A stretch of DNA of 64,000 nucleotides from Rallus limicola (lineage: Eukaryota; Chordata; Aves; Gruiformes; Rallidae): the NCBI GenBank assembly GCA_022605955.1, contig JAKCOZ010000002.1, positions 65,328,783-65,392,782 of the forward strand, given 5' to 3'. The translations under genes were made by a program, and so were the position numbers. The notes under the pieces are model-generated. The model saw only the letters and a list, made by a program, of their open reading frames with translations, made no database searches and was not told where the DNA came from. The first letter of the stretch is position 1. Every line of letters begins with the position of its first letter. Shown here piece after piece: positions 50,111 through 62,985 of the stretch.

Positions 50111-52714
50111 ATGCTGTGTTTCGTTGTGCCTGTGCCTTACCTGAAAAATGAACCAATTGATGTTGGCTTGAAGTCATAACTTAACCTTAGTGAGGTAAAC
50201 TGTAATGTTTGCCAGAAAGAAAAAAAAAATTAAAAAAAGAAAAAAGAGGAAAAAAGGGAGAGATGTACTTACATGGATTTTAGTGTCTCTTCCTCGTGAC
50301 ATACATGATAACCTTGATTTCCCCTTTCTCATCACTTACAAAGTCTGGTCAAACCTCTTCCAAGCTATGCTTGAGTGGTTTCTTGGTTCCTTCAAAGTCC
50401 TGTCAGTCCTTTACTTGAGGGATCCTGCGTATGCTGCCATTTCTGTTATCTCTTGCTCATCAGTGTATCTGTCTGGGGAGTTTTTGGGGGTTTATTTGTT
50501 TGGTTTTTATGTTTACCAGATATCCTCAAAAGACAGATGTCCTTACACCTAGGTATTCACATCTCCTTTATGTCCCATATATTCTCATAATCTGCAGAAC
50601 ACAACAGGTTTTCCAATTTGCTTCATCTTGCATATCTTTTCAGCTGCTCCTACAGTTTCCCTATTGAAACAAGGAGCTTCAAAAGCATGTTAAACAGATT
50701 TGGACAATTTACTACTATAATACACGATAGAAATAGAACAACATAGTACAATAGAATACTAGAACATAGCTTACTACCACATCCCATTTTTCTTTTCCCA
50801 CTTGTTTTTAGTCCGTATCTACCAGATTTCGTGCAATTTTTTCCCAGGGTGGCTGTTGTTTTATCATATATGGACAAAATGCTTTGCGTCTTACATATAG
50901 TCCAACTAGAACATCTTTTTCTTTTGAACTCAGTTGTCCATGACTTCTAGATTATTAACAACACTGTAGCCCTCATTAATGCATACTAACTCAAAAAATA
51001 TAGTTTTACTTTTGACACTATAATGACTATTTGGGAGGAGAAATTACAAGTAATTATGGTAGGATTACATAAGCATTTATATACTAAATATAAATAATTT
51101 CTATAGTAGAAAGAATGTTTCTAACAATAAGGTAAAATTATTGGAACTTTAGTATCTCCTTTTCACACACCTACAATTGATAGTCCTGTGAGTATTACTT
51201 CCAGTAATACTGTTCAGTCTGAGCTCTGCAGTATGGGTCCAAAAGACCTTGCCCAATGACAGAGGCAAAGAAGACCAACTCATCCATGTATAAAAGTTAG
51301 GCTATTCTCTTTGTAATTCTACATGCCCATAAAAAACCCAAACAGCTGTGATTTAAGTCTCTACAAAAAGGACACATTGACTGCCTGAGCTATCCAGTAG
51401 AAAAAACCCACATTGGATATAGGCTGGGTTCTCATGACAATCTTTGCCATTGCCCTCTTCTTTCTGATGTAAAGCTAAGGACTCTTGCGGGTTTTGCAAT
51501 GTTCATGTTTCTGGCCCATTTCTTTGGACAGGCCATCACCGTGTCATCTCTCTGGCTTGTTCTTCTGAAAAGATTTTCCCTCTTACTGACTTTATTTGAT
51601 ATTTAGCAAGTACATTTCACAAGTACAACTTGGTTTTCTCCACTGTTGCATTTTGTCTCTGAGACTTAAAAGGACTCTGTAAGAATAACTAGTGTGTTTT
51701 TTGCAAAATCTCCTCCTTTTCCCATGAATTCTTGAATAAAGACACTACTAGACAGGCAGTTGGTGTCCTGTGACCACAGTGCAAAAGATACCAGGCCTCA
51801 TTAGTTCCTCTACTGTCTGCCTGTCTCACTTTCACCTTGCCCTATATCTTGTTTGTCATGCTGCTGCAGAAGTGCCAACCTGCATGACATGGCCACCATC
51901 ACTGTCCCTCCTGTACCACAGACAGCAGTTGGAGCAGCATAAGGCCATATTGGAATAAGACCTTAAAATCGTATCAGGGATAGACTGAGTCACCACAGTG
52001 CATACTATGGTGATTTCACTACCGGTTTTACCTGCATTAGAGCGGGTACAGCTGACCTGCTACGCCCCAGTCCCTCTTCTGATTGCTCTCTAAAACATAT
52101 TCTCAGTTACAAGCTCCTTGGCAGAATGGTGTATGGCAGCAAGAACAATTGGATCATAGTCCATGGCTACTCCGAGGTGTGATAATAATACCAACAATAA
52201 ATAATAAACAACAGCAATAACCTTGCATCATCTGACAGCTCAAAGGCATATTTAATGCAAAAATAAATAAATCATTGTTATGAAGAGACTCTTACAGCCC
52301 CTTCTATACTACTATATTCTGCTTCATTTAATGTAAAGTATGTATCCCAGCCTGACAGCCCTGACAGCAGAACTGTCAGAAGATTTACTGGAATTGTATG
52401 ATTTTCTTTCTCTGATCAAACTAAGAACCAACTTGTCTTGGCAAATCTGTAACGAGGTTTTGAATGTTGACAGAAGAAGGGCACATTGGGGAGAAACGTG
52501 GGTCATAAAAGCTATCTAATCTAATGAATTTTATAATTCTTAATGAGTTTTGTCTTGTTGATTTTTTTTCTTACACAGTTGTTTGTTGGCAGTCTTCTAG
52601 TCTTAGTTTATGTATTCTATATGAATACATTAATTGCATCTTAGCTTTCATAGATCTGAGGGTTGGTGCTGGTAGCAAAACTAGATGCTCCTATTTATAA
52701 CAACTGTTTGATCA
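50111..52714. other. Non-coding sequence, no gene seen
   Basis: It holds an A/G-rich tract at about 50216-50262 and otherwise unique sequence. Overlapping open frames at 50205-50667 are hydrophobic because of T-rich composition and resemble no known protein. Confidence 0.5.
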
Positions 52715-52720
52715 ATAATG

Positions 52721-52996
52721 TATCGCGGATGCAGAGCCCATAGTACGTTGTTACAAATGTACAAATGGGATGCCTTCCTGCTGCACACACGCTGCGGTAT
52801 CGCGCTTTGCAGTGCCGAGCACTATTCCACTTGAACAGAGGCCCATGAAAAGCTTGCTGATTACTTGCAGGCCCATCATAACAACACCAAAGGTGAAGTT
52901 CTTGCAGTTACTGACTGCAAGTGGCAAATAAGCAAGGCCTGAACAGGAGAAAGGAAGTAGGATGCTGTTTTCATTGCATGAAAAGGACATTTTCAC
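52721..52996. promoter_or_regulatory. CpG-retaining candidate regulatory element
   Basis: Eight CpGs fall between 52724 and 52817 in a region that is otherwise almost free of CpG, and 'tatcgcg' is repeated at 52721-52727 and 52798-52804. The following 180 bases have no simple repeats. CpG retention outside an island can mean germline hypomethylation or selective constraint. An 81-codon minus-strand frame crosses the segment, but I recognise no domain in it. Confidence 0.35.
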
Positions 52997-53215
52997 TGGA
53001 GTTGCAATGCTTCTGTTGTAATTCAGAGCTGCATTCTCATTAGCTTTGCATGATTATAACAAAAATGTAGCAAAAGGAATTTAAAAATATTGAAGGGAAA
53101 GAAGACCTTACCTCCCTTTTTCTTACCCCTGCCTCATCAACCCTTACTGTACTGATGGAAAAGTGTAAATGAACTGATTCTGGTGTCTCTCTTGAGACAC
53201 AAATAGCAGCTGAAC

Positions 53216-53281
53216 AGGACCAGATTCTTCCCCAAGTTCAGTGGGCACAAATTACAATGATTTCCAGTGTAATTCAATGTA
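53216..53281. repeat. Possible relic of a palindromic ancient amniote repeat
   Basis: The segment 'ggaccagattcttcccc' with 'tttccagtgtaattcaatg' resembles the 'ccagattctgat...cagtgtaa...tcaatg' pattern of a decayed palindromic repeat widespread in turtles, crocodilians and birds. I cannot name the family with certainty, and the match is short. Confidence 0.3.
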
Positions 53282-53993
53282 ATATAGACAGCAGGTCTGT
53301 TTAGATTTTATGCTATTATAATATAAAATGAAAATCACTGCATTCTATTCAACTAGTAATAATGATCAACTGTAGTCAGTAAATATCTCAGCTTATAAGA
53401 ATGGCTTAAATAGCTCTTAGATACATGAATATTAATGAAGGTTTATATTTCATAAAGAAAAATTCAAAATTATTTTTCTTACCCAAACTAATAGCATTGT
53501 TCCAAGGACTTACCTGGCTTCATCATCACTTTGAGCGTTTAAGTCAATATTCAAGGTCTTTCTATAGATATTAATCTAGGTGAGCTGGATGCCAGAACTG
53601 CTTGGTAAAATTCTACTGCTTTGGTTACACAGAAAGATGCAACTGTGTCTTTTAGTTTTAAAAGCTAATAATGTTACCTTTCATGACATTACATATATAA
53701 GCAGCACAGTGAACTTACTTTGCAAACATAAACGATGTTAAAATAGAAAAGATATAATTTTCATTCTTCCAGAAGCAAGGCAAAAATCAATTGACATGCT
53801 AAACTGAACATCTTGCTGTCAACTTTAACTTCTTTTTTTTTTTTTCATTTGGTCATTTTTTTTAATGTTTATTATTCTTCACTATCTTTTGTGACTACCA
53901 TTGTCTTCACAAATTTTCAACCATTTCATCAGAACTTCACATAATCTGTTTTGCTCATAAGATTGTAACTGAATGACAGTGGCTATTCTCATG

Positions 53994-54038
53994 TCTGAAA
54001 ATAATTCAGAAAATAATTGTTTTCTGATAATTTTCAGA
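53994..54038. repeat. Imperfect inverted repeat (about 19-bp arms)
   Basis: The left arm 53994-54013 and right arm 54020-54038 pair over 9 plus 8 positions, with one small internal bulge (3 against 2 nt). The loop is 'taattg' (54014-54019). It would fold as a short stem-loop but is too AT-rich and too short to call a microRNA precursor. Confidence 0.8.
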
Positions 54039-54734
54039 TGTTTTAAAGTACATTTGATTATCAGATCTGTCTTATGAACTCAGAAAATTATATAGGTAAG
54101 GCTAGGTACCCTTCTTAGGAAAGTAAATATATTAAGGCCAATATCAGTTTTACTCCTTTTAACATACTCTTTTCAGAACCTTGCATCACTCAGTTGCTAT
54201 TACAACAAATACACATTCTGCTTTGAGGTATATAGCGTTTTTTTCTATTATACACAATCAAAATTTCATTGTCAACATCATTCCACAGCGAGAACACAGA
54301 AATTAAAGTTTACTGCCTCACTACTAATCATAGGTCTATTATATTAAATTTTAATTCTTTGAATGCTGGTCTCCTATAGTTCCCTGGAAAGTGATGTAAA
54401 TTTACTCTTTGTTATTTAGTCCTGCTGTTTTCCTGAAAGGCCTTTTTATATACTTGAGTTGAACAGCAGAAATGATGGCTACATAGTGGTTTATATTTCT
54501 GCAAATGTTTAGTTTATAAAGTGAAAAAAACAGGCAAACTGTACCAATCTATCTGGGTCTTCTTGCCTCCTAAGCATATCACTGATGTGTGTAGTGTTGT
54601 CTGTGGGATAACACAATGTGATTGATGGCACATTTTTCCTACCTAAATGCTGTTTTTACAATAAAATAAGTTTTTCTAATGGAGTTTACTGGAGTATGAA
54701 TGTCATCGGGGAAGGTACCAACACAGTTTTTTGA

Positions 54735-54785
54735 TGGTCCAATCCTGCTACAGCTGAAGTAATTGAAAAATGTCCATTAATATTC
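54735..54785. repeat. Possible relic of a palindromic ancient amniote repeat
   Basis: The segment 'ggtccaatcctgctacagc' followed by 'tgaagtaattgaaaaatgtcc' resembles the 'gatcctgctcccattgaagtcaatggcaaaactcc' repeat pattern common in reptile and bird genomes. The resemblance covers about 45 bases with several changes. Confidence 0.35.
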
Positions 54786-57700
54786 AGAGAGGAATATTTA
54801 GGCCACAAGAAATTCAGGATAGAAAGATAAAGTGGCTAGATTCCAGTCTCCTCTATACCATCTTTTTACAGGTATAACTGTCAACATCACTTGACTGCTC
54901 CTAATTAGATTGATATATATAACCAGATTAGATTAAAATTATAATCAAAATTAGATTAAAACTAAGATGTAAAACAGTCATATGGAGCATTACCTGATTC
55001 AGTAATTCTCAGCCATCAGAACAGTCGAATTTCTGTAGGATTACTTACAGAGGACAAGAGATACAAAACTCAGTCCAAAGCAGTAGGAGTTTCCATTTTT
55101 TTCTACACTGTTTTAATCATAGTAGAAGATCACATCAAGGTATTCTATATCCATACACACATCTGTTGTCTCTCAGAGGAGATGGATGTTTATTACTTTG
55201 ACCCTGAGTAAAAAGGGAAAAAAAGCTTCCTTTTCTTTTAGGAACTTGATCCTCTGTAGCACAGATCACGCTGCGAAAATGTCAAGGGCTTTGAATTGCC
55301 ATTAAAGTCAGAAGCGTGAAAGGTTGAGTCATATAGACATTTATTTTATAGCAATTAATAACCTGAGAAATTAAGTCACTAATATACTATACATCTTAAT
55401 TAGAAGCCACATCTTCAATTTAATTACTTTCCTCTTCCATGTCTTCCATTTAATTACCTTCATTTGCAGCTTGCATAACCAAGGTGCAGATTCTATATAA
55501 GATTTATAATGGATCCAATTGTTGTTTTGTTGTTTGTTTATGTGAAACTTGATGAGAAGAAAGATGAACACCAAGCGATCTATTTTTGCTCCCCAGTTTA
55601 CATGTGCAATTCTCACTGATACTCTAAGATGCATCACAGAGAATATTCCCAAATAAAAGCTAACAACTCCCCCATCAGTCTCCTCCCCCAGTGTATTCTA
55701 TTTAATTTATGAAATTAATTTATCTTTTCAGGCTTTACATGTATTTGTTCATTTCTTCCACTAACTCAGAGCTACACATCTAATACACACCAACTTTATC
55801 CATTGTCATGCAGACCTTACCACACCTATTTAATTTTACCTTAATCTCCTATTCAGATTACATAAAGCATCTTGCACACAGCCATTTCGAATACAGTGCC
55901 GTCTCAGCTGTGCATCTGGTCCACCATCATATGTGCTCGATCTCTAAGAAATAAGAGACAGTGAGACAATCTTTCTCTGCTTTTAGGCAAGGAAAAATCT
56001 GTGCATACACTCTAAATCTTCCATCAAAGGATATGCCTATATCCACTTAGTATGGATACTGTCCCCCAACTGGTATGTCATCCCAAATCCTTGAATCTCT
56101 CTTTCCCCCAGCTTGGGCTTGTCGGTGCTGTGTAGTCTTGGTGCCAACACGCTCCCTTTATTCGCAGGCATTTTCTTTCTAGCTCTGCTAGTTCCAGATG
56201 CCAGTGGTTTGGTTTTAGGACCTCAGAGACTCTTGGATATTGAAACAAAACTGTCAAGAAACCTCTCATAATCTCAAAATCCTGAAGAGAACCCAGCCAC
56301 CTTCTAACCTAAGGTGTTTAGGTGCCTTTTCATTCCTTTTAGCCTTGCTCCTCAGTGCTCCAGAGAGGAATCATAACCTCCCAATTCAACAGAAAGCGAA
56401 GAAGGCCACAGAAAGTCTGGATCCAAGAAAAGTCCCTTTCCTTAAACTTTCTTTGTATTTTGCAAAAGGAAGCCCAACAAGGCCATGGATCCTGCTTCTA
56501 GGTGCCAACTGAACTTCTCAAAATTTGTAAATGTGTTGCTACAGGATGTTGCAGAACTAAACATATAAAAGGATTAATGGGCAGAATGAATGCATAAGCA
56601 CCTATTACTTAGGCCAGGAAATCCCTCAGTTGTAGGGGGGGTGTGAGAATAAGGATGCTCTGTTTCCTATACTGTATACTGAGATGCCTGTAGCTAATCC
56701 ATTTCCAATGCAGGGTGTCAGATTGGATGGGTTTTGTTGTGATCTTGTAGAGCTTTTCATACATAGTTTAGATGTTTAGACTAAGATACATCTTGATTTG
56801 AAAAACTCAGGATGGCAGAATAAATTCAAATGAAAAATCATAGATGTCTAAAAGGAGAATAGTTATCACTGACAATATTATTTTGGTCCTAAATATTATC
56901 CTAGAGCAAAGGGCGCAATTAATAACAATGAGATTTTTAGATAAGAAAGTTTCTCCAGGAATAAATACAATATTTTCTACCTCTGTGAACTGTAATTAAA
57001 AATCTTAAATTAGTTGTATCAGAAATCTACAAAATGGCAACTGAAGTTAAACATATGCACATACATATGTGTGTGTGGATTTCTGCAGATTTTAACTGTG
57101 AAAATATTAAGACATGAAGTGTGGCTGTTAAGGATTTACTAGTAGGGACCAAAAAAAAAAAAAAAGAGGGTAGAAAATACTCTTTAAACAGTGGCTTTAA
57201 AATTTTCAACAATATTAGGAATTCTGCAGATACACTGAGCTGCATTTGTCCCATGAATCTTGCTAGAGCTGGCGCATTTTTGTTTACTTTGATCTATTTG
57301 AAGAAAACTAACATAAATCTACACTCACAACCCTCCAAAGACAGTAAGTTTCTTGACATTTTAACAGCCCTAATTCACACCAGATTACTGTTGTAATGTC
57401 AGAGACATTCCAAAAATGAGGGTATTCCCAGTAGCTATGTATCTCATTGCTCACAAATGCTAGGCCACTGATTTTTAAATGAATATGCTGTAGGAATAGT
57501 GACTGGGGAGTGTTTTTTGATGGTTCACCTCTTGAGTCCCAGACTGCTATGTTTCTTCCAGCTAGTAAGATAAATGGAAAAAAATTCTCTAGATTCACAG
57601 AAATATGTGCTTCGTATTTCAAAAACCAACTTAGTCCTCTCTAGGAAGATTTCCATATCGCCTTTAGCAAGGCAGACACAGACCCCCAGAATGTAACAGG

Positions 57701-57950
57701 GTTCTGGTCACCCTTTACAAGCATATAAGGAAAGGTTATACATGGGTAAATAAGCTCTCATTTCCTGGCTGAGAGCACGCCTCTTCCACATCCCAAACCA
57801 ATCTTTGCCTTTTCAGGAAGTGTGTGATGGCACAGGAGAGTTGGGTTGGTAATCCTGGAGGAGAAAGGCACAAATGGAGAGAGAATTTGGGAGTCCTGAC
57901 ATGAAACAGTAGCACTGGGAATGACAGACACATGACTGACCCAAACATAA

Positions 57951-58000
57951 GTATATATATATATTATATAAATATATATATATATATATTTTTATATATA
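57951..58000. repeat. (TA)n microsatellite
   Basis: About 50 bases of near-pure TA are interrupted by short TTATA and TTTTTA units. It is likely to be polymorphic, and the open frame across it is an artefact. Confidence 0.9.
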
Positions 58001-58664
58001 CAGATTTTTTATGTAACAATTTAAAAAATTCAGGTATAATGAAAAATTGCTCAAAAAAGGAGGATTTATTTAAAATTTAGTGCCCTAAATGTGGCAACTA
58101 AGAACCCTAAGGAAAAAAGCATGCACCTGGGTGTAACTGAAGACTCCTAACCCTGCCAGGACTGACCTTGAAACTTCTAACATCATTTTTCCAATATAAC
58201 CACTCTGATGGTTAATGTAATAGGTGAATTTTGTGGTATGTCCTTAATAGGCTTCTGGAACAGAATTTTATATTTTTATTTGTTATTATTTATTTACAAT
58301 ATATTTCCTTTTACTAAAGACTCTACCCAGAGGTCTCAAGTGAATCGATTGCATAAGAAAGACTATTTTTAATGCAAACAGCCATCTCAATGTTCTTCCA
58401 ATATTATTGTTGCATTTCTCACTTCCCTCTTCTTCAGGCAAGAGTTAGGTATAGTTTTATACAGCCTAAAGAATTATTATGCAGCAAAATATGCAATGAA
58501 AATCTTCACTAGAGGTTGTTCCAGAGAAATCCTTTTATGCTTAAATATGATGTACATATTAGAAAAAGATTGTCTATATTAAAAAAATAATGACAGTTGA
58601 ATTAAATTTATATTTATGAATTGTTTACCAGCTGTGGAAACTGGAGAGCTCTCAACAGTAATCA

Positions 58665-58735
58665 TAAAAAATAATAATAAATAGAATAGAATAATAGAAT
58701 ATTATAGACAAAATAACTTAGAATAAAATCAGTCT
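58665..58735 (+). repeat. ATA/AATAG low-complexity tract
   Basis: Imperfect 'aataata' and 'tagaataga' units run for about 70 bases. No function is implied. Confidence 0.75.
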
Positions 58736-60650
58736 TATACTGAGAACCAAAGAAGTTGCATCTGCTTTAATTTTAGTGTTTTCATGCTATTTCTCTTTAT
58801 TTTAACAGTGTTACTTGAAATATATTATATTGAGTTACTTTCTGTGGCTTTAAACTTGAATATCTGGAGTTTGTTTCTTCCACTAACAGATAATGAAACT
58901 CTTTTGCTGTTGGCTCATAATCAGATCATTTTGCTAGCATATTCATGATGAAGCCATTTTATCTTGAGCCCATAAAGACAGGAACATAGGCAGTTTCTGG
59001 TTTTGGCTCCCAAGCATGGAAGCATTAAGTCAGAAAAACTTTGAAATATTAAGTGTTACATATCTGTTGTTTTTCCTGCTCTCCCCTCTTTTCTACTGAA
59101 ATGTTGATCTCTGATAAGTTCTTTCAGGTTAATGAAAGCAAAGCTTTTAACTGCAGTACTTTCTTAAGTAGAAAATTCATGATGCACTCTGGATAAGTAA
59201 GGATTTTATTTTAATCTTATATAAGGTGGCTTCTAGGGAAAAACAAACAGAACCAACACAGGGGATTCTCAAGGTCTGCAGAAATGCTTGGGTTTTAAGT
59301 GTTCAGTGATGCAATCTCAGCACCTTTATGACATCGTAAGCAAATGATTTATTGAAGGTGAAGGGAAAAACTCTTCTGGCAAAACACAGAACACACAGGT
59401 CTGTAATTGTTTGTGTCTACAAAATTCCTGCCTTGTTTCTTGCTGTATTGTTATAAAAATAATTTATTTTAGAGTGATTTTAAATTATTATATCACTTTT
59501 TTTTTCATTTTTAGTTTAAGTCTTTTCCAGTATTTAAAGAAGACAATACTTCATAGCTTTTGCAAATGTTTACAATCAACAAAATTACAGTTTATCAAAT
59601 CCAAATGTATCTCAATATCTGATGTTGGAAGTAGCTGACAACAGAGCAGATCATCATGTGCAGTAGGACACTTAACGTTAAGTTTTTCTTATATCATGCC
59701 AGATAGAAAATTTTAGATAATATTTAGTAGAGCCAGTTGAGGTGAAAGAAATCTTTTTCCTGTGCATCTCTGAGAAATAATAGATTATAATAAAATGCTT
59801 TATATGAAACAAACTCTGCCCTAGGACAGGATGAAGAGAAGGCTTGGATAGAAGATGAAGAACTTCAAAAAGCTGAAACAATCAGAGACAATCTTGAAGA
59901 TGCCAGGTTTCAGTAAGTGACTTTTCAAACTGTGAGCAGATGGAAATCAATAGAGCTAATGGAGGCCTGGTCACAGCCGTAGCTCTGAAGACCTAGCTAA
60001 TTTCCCGGATAATTTGAGCCACCAGTACAAAAGCATACCCACTGTACTAATGATTCCATTATTCTGTTTTCAGAGTATACTTGCAGGTGTGAGTCCTGCA
60101 GAGACAATAGGAGCTCAAATACTGTTATAACAAATAAGGATGCCAGTTTCTATCAACCTCAATACAAAGAGAATTAATAAAGAGAGAAATTCAGATAGCA
60201 TTGTGTTGCAAGTTATTGTCGAAGTAGAAGCTGGGGCTCTCCAATCTAGCTCTTCTTGTTTCCCCAGTACTTGTTACTTAAATCAGCCAAGTCTCATTAG
60301 AAGAAAAAGATCTGATCTAAAACTTAACAAACTCACTGTGCATGTCCCCACTAATTTCAACTGCCTGGAAGAAATTTAACTTAGAGTGTATTTGGCTAAA
60401 TTTGTAATTTGAAAGGGACAGAACATTAATCCTGAGGTCACATATGATGGCTAGAGGTCAGGTTTCTTTCCTAAAGGTCTTAGTTTGAAATCGTAGTCTA
60501 CTGCTTGCTTTTGGTAAATTGTCTTTGCGAAGACTTTTTTTCTTCTTCTTGTTTTGTTCATCGTTAATTTGGCCCATCAAAAGTGATGTAGAGTTTGTTT
60601 AGTCTCATTATTGAAGTTGGTGATGTCTTAATAACCTTTCTCACTTCCTC

Positions 60651-60770
60651 GGTGTTTTCCTTACAGTACAGAAAACAAATTTGCAAAGACAATGCCTCAT
60701 TAATCAGATTGATTCTAAGTCATTAATGACTGTTAATTACAAAGAAAGAATAAACAAATGTACCCTCTCA
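60651..60770. promoter_or_regulatory. TAAT-rich candidate regulatory element
   Basis: Within 120 bases there are 'cattaat' twice (about 60698 and 60721), TAATTA at 60734-60739 and a central AATCAGATTGATT block that resembles paired homeodomain/TALE sites. There is no repeat match and no coding frame. It could equally be ordinary AT-rich DNA; conservation across birds would decide. Confidence 0.3.
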
Positions 60771-62690
60771 ACCATTTTGTTTCCTTCCAGACACTTCTTT
60801 ACAGCCTTTTGAAAGGAGCATAAATATATTCCATCTCATCAGAAATATAATTTCATTCTGATATAATATGGTTTGAGATAAAAGTTCCTATAAAACACTA
60901 ACATGATTTTACTTCGATAAATGGTTTGTGTTTCTGCTATATTCATATTCCATTGCTTCCCTTCTGATTTTTTTACAGCACAAGTTTGATGACTGTTCAC
61001 TGAAACACAAACTGTTATTCCAGCATGAGACTCCATTTGCCCTATATATCAAAAAAAAAGAGCGCCTTTTAATTACTTGACGAAAACTGGCAGCTTCTTT
61101 TCCACAGCACTTCCTGAATGCAATAACACAAAGCCTTCCTAGTGATATTTCATATCAGGCTATTTGAAATCTGTCAAAGAAAAAAGGACATATAATTTTG
61201 ATAATGGCAAAATTGGCAAGTAAGAGCACCACCATATCCAGATATTATTGCTGAAGAAGGGGGAAAAACAATAGCTTCCACACAAATATCTTCGATGTCT
61301 GTCTGTTAGAGTCCCCATGGTAATGAAAACTCAAGAATACTCACTGTCAAAATACTTGCTAACTTCAGTGTGTCAGGATGGGCTCAGAGGGAAATGAATC
61401 CCCAATCCTTCTTTTAAGAAACAGACAACTCAATTTGAATTAGTAGGTTCTTTGCTCCTCTTCATTCAGGTGTCCACAATCTAAATTCAAGTCAAAGATT
61501 AGAACTTTATTGTCAGTGAATGAAGCGTGAAAGGTTCCCAATCCTTATCAGAAAGTTTTAATAGCAGATTTTTCAATCTTCTTTCACTTAGGAATAAGCA
61601 AGAAAACTTAAAGGACTTCTGACTACAGGCCAGTGCTGTGAATGGAAATGGTATTACTTAATGCTAGTATGCCAGTTTATTTTAATATGATGGATGGCAA
61701 AGAAGTAGATGTTTAATGAGAGAGAACTAGTTTTCTCAAAAGCAAAATAAAAAAATATCTTACAGGCTCTCACATCAACAAATAAAAAAGTTAATGCATG
61801 GATTTTTTAAAAAATGAAATCCATCTTTTTCTTTTGAAATCATAGAGAAGAAAGCTGACAGGACATATGATGTGGGAGAAAAAGAGTTATTGACGGTGAG
61901 ATACAAATCATAGTGGGAGAGAGATGAAAGAAAAATTAAACGGAGACTTTTCCTGATAGATTGGCTAGTTGTTGACATTTTATACATTCATAAATAAATT
62001 CAGTGTGAAAAGAATTGGTAGTCTGAACTATATGTCCCTGTTAGAGCGATACGTTATCTTTTGTTTTAAAATATGGCTTACTCCTAAGGACATATTTCAA
62101 AGATTATTCAATCAGATTTTATTTAACATGTGATGGCAACTGTAAATAGAGAAAAATAGGTTCAGAACGGAAGTATTTAAAAAACCTTTCAAAAATGTTT
62201 GAAATAAATAAATAATGAAAACTTAAAAGGGCTGAGTGGGGAACAGAGTGTGTGTGGTGTGTATTTAGCAGAGCACATCCGTTGTAAGGACTGGTGTGAG
62301 CACTGAATGGGAGGGTCTCCAAAATGTGGAAGTGAGACAGAGAAGAAATTGTGGGCAATGGGAACCGAATTCCACTGCAGTACAGGCAGCTGAAACCACA
62401 TTGATTAGCCATGTGTGACAGGAGAGCAGGGAGCAGCTCCATGGAGGATGACACCTGCATGTCTTTGCACTCCAACAGGTGAGCCCAACATTATCTTACA
62501 TATTCCCATTTCAGTCTAAACTAAAAAGAGGGAGAACTCGATGGGGAAGTAGATGGGAAGTAGATGCCACAAGTGGCACTGACAGCAGTTTACAGAGACA
62601 ATGACATATATTTGCATTAGAACAATCCCCAAGATATATCCTTTCTGGGCAGCATGAAAGAAAACATCTGTTACAGAGAGCACAGAGGCT
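60771..62690. other. Non-coding sequence, no gene seen
   Basis: Unique sequence with a purine-rich stretch at about 62240-62480. Its minus-strand open frames (62119-62475) reflect composition. A stretch at 62291-62335 weakly resembles 22519-22566. Confidence 0.5.
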
Positions 62691-62699
62691 TTGCATTCA

Positions 62700-62985
62700 G
62701 AAGATGTTCAATCTTTTATGCGCAATTTGGTCTTTTATGCATATAACTAGACATTTTATCGTGGTGGCTCACATAAACTGTGTCTCCCTTGTGGAATCTC
62801 ACATCGGGGTAGGTTATTGGAAGCTAGTAGCCATTACAGTGGTAATTTGAGCTGGGACAGAGTAATGGCACCGCATTATGAACCAATAATGGCATACTAA
62901 TGTTTGTAGTATACTCTTGCAGTGCATAATAATGAAGGGGAAATATAAGTTTAAAATCAATCCTTAATTAGGAGGATGACTTTCT
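62700..62985. promoter_or_regulatory. Candidate conserved non-coding enhancer with repeated TCTTTTATGC
   Basis: The decamer 'tcttttatgc' occurs at 62712-62721 and 62731-62740, 19 bases apart, and contains the TTTATG core bound by CDX/HOX9-13-type homeodomains. Downstream are CCAATAAT, ACTAATG, CATAATAATG and TAATTA (62965-62970). CpGs persist at about 62721, 62760, 62805 and 62873. There is no transposon match and no simple repeat. The call rests on motif texture only. Confidence 0.35.

Larger units (their letters stand above)
52997..60650. other. Non-coding sequence, no gene seen
   Basis: About 7.6 kb of AT-rich sequence holds an imperfect hairpin at 53994-54038, two possible ancient repeat relics (53216-53281 and 54735-54785), poly(A) at about 57150-57165, a TA microsatellite at 57951-58000 and an ATA-rich tract at about 58665-58735. 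No exon or RNA gene is recognised. Confidence 0.5.

Noticed and set aside
50205..50667. Three overlapping plus-strand frames that look like membrane proteins
   Set aside because: T-rich DNA gives hydrophobic residues in all frames. There is no conserved topology or known family, and the frames compete for the same bases.
55311..61536. Identical 15-mer 'gaagcgtgaaaggtt' at 55311 and 61522
   Set aside because: With about 2 billion position pairs in 64 kb, one or two shared 15-mers are expected by chance, and the flanks do not align.
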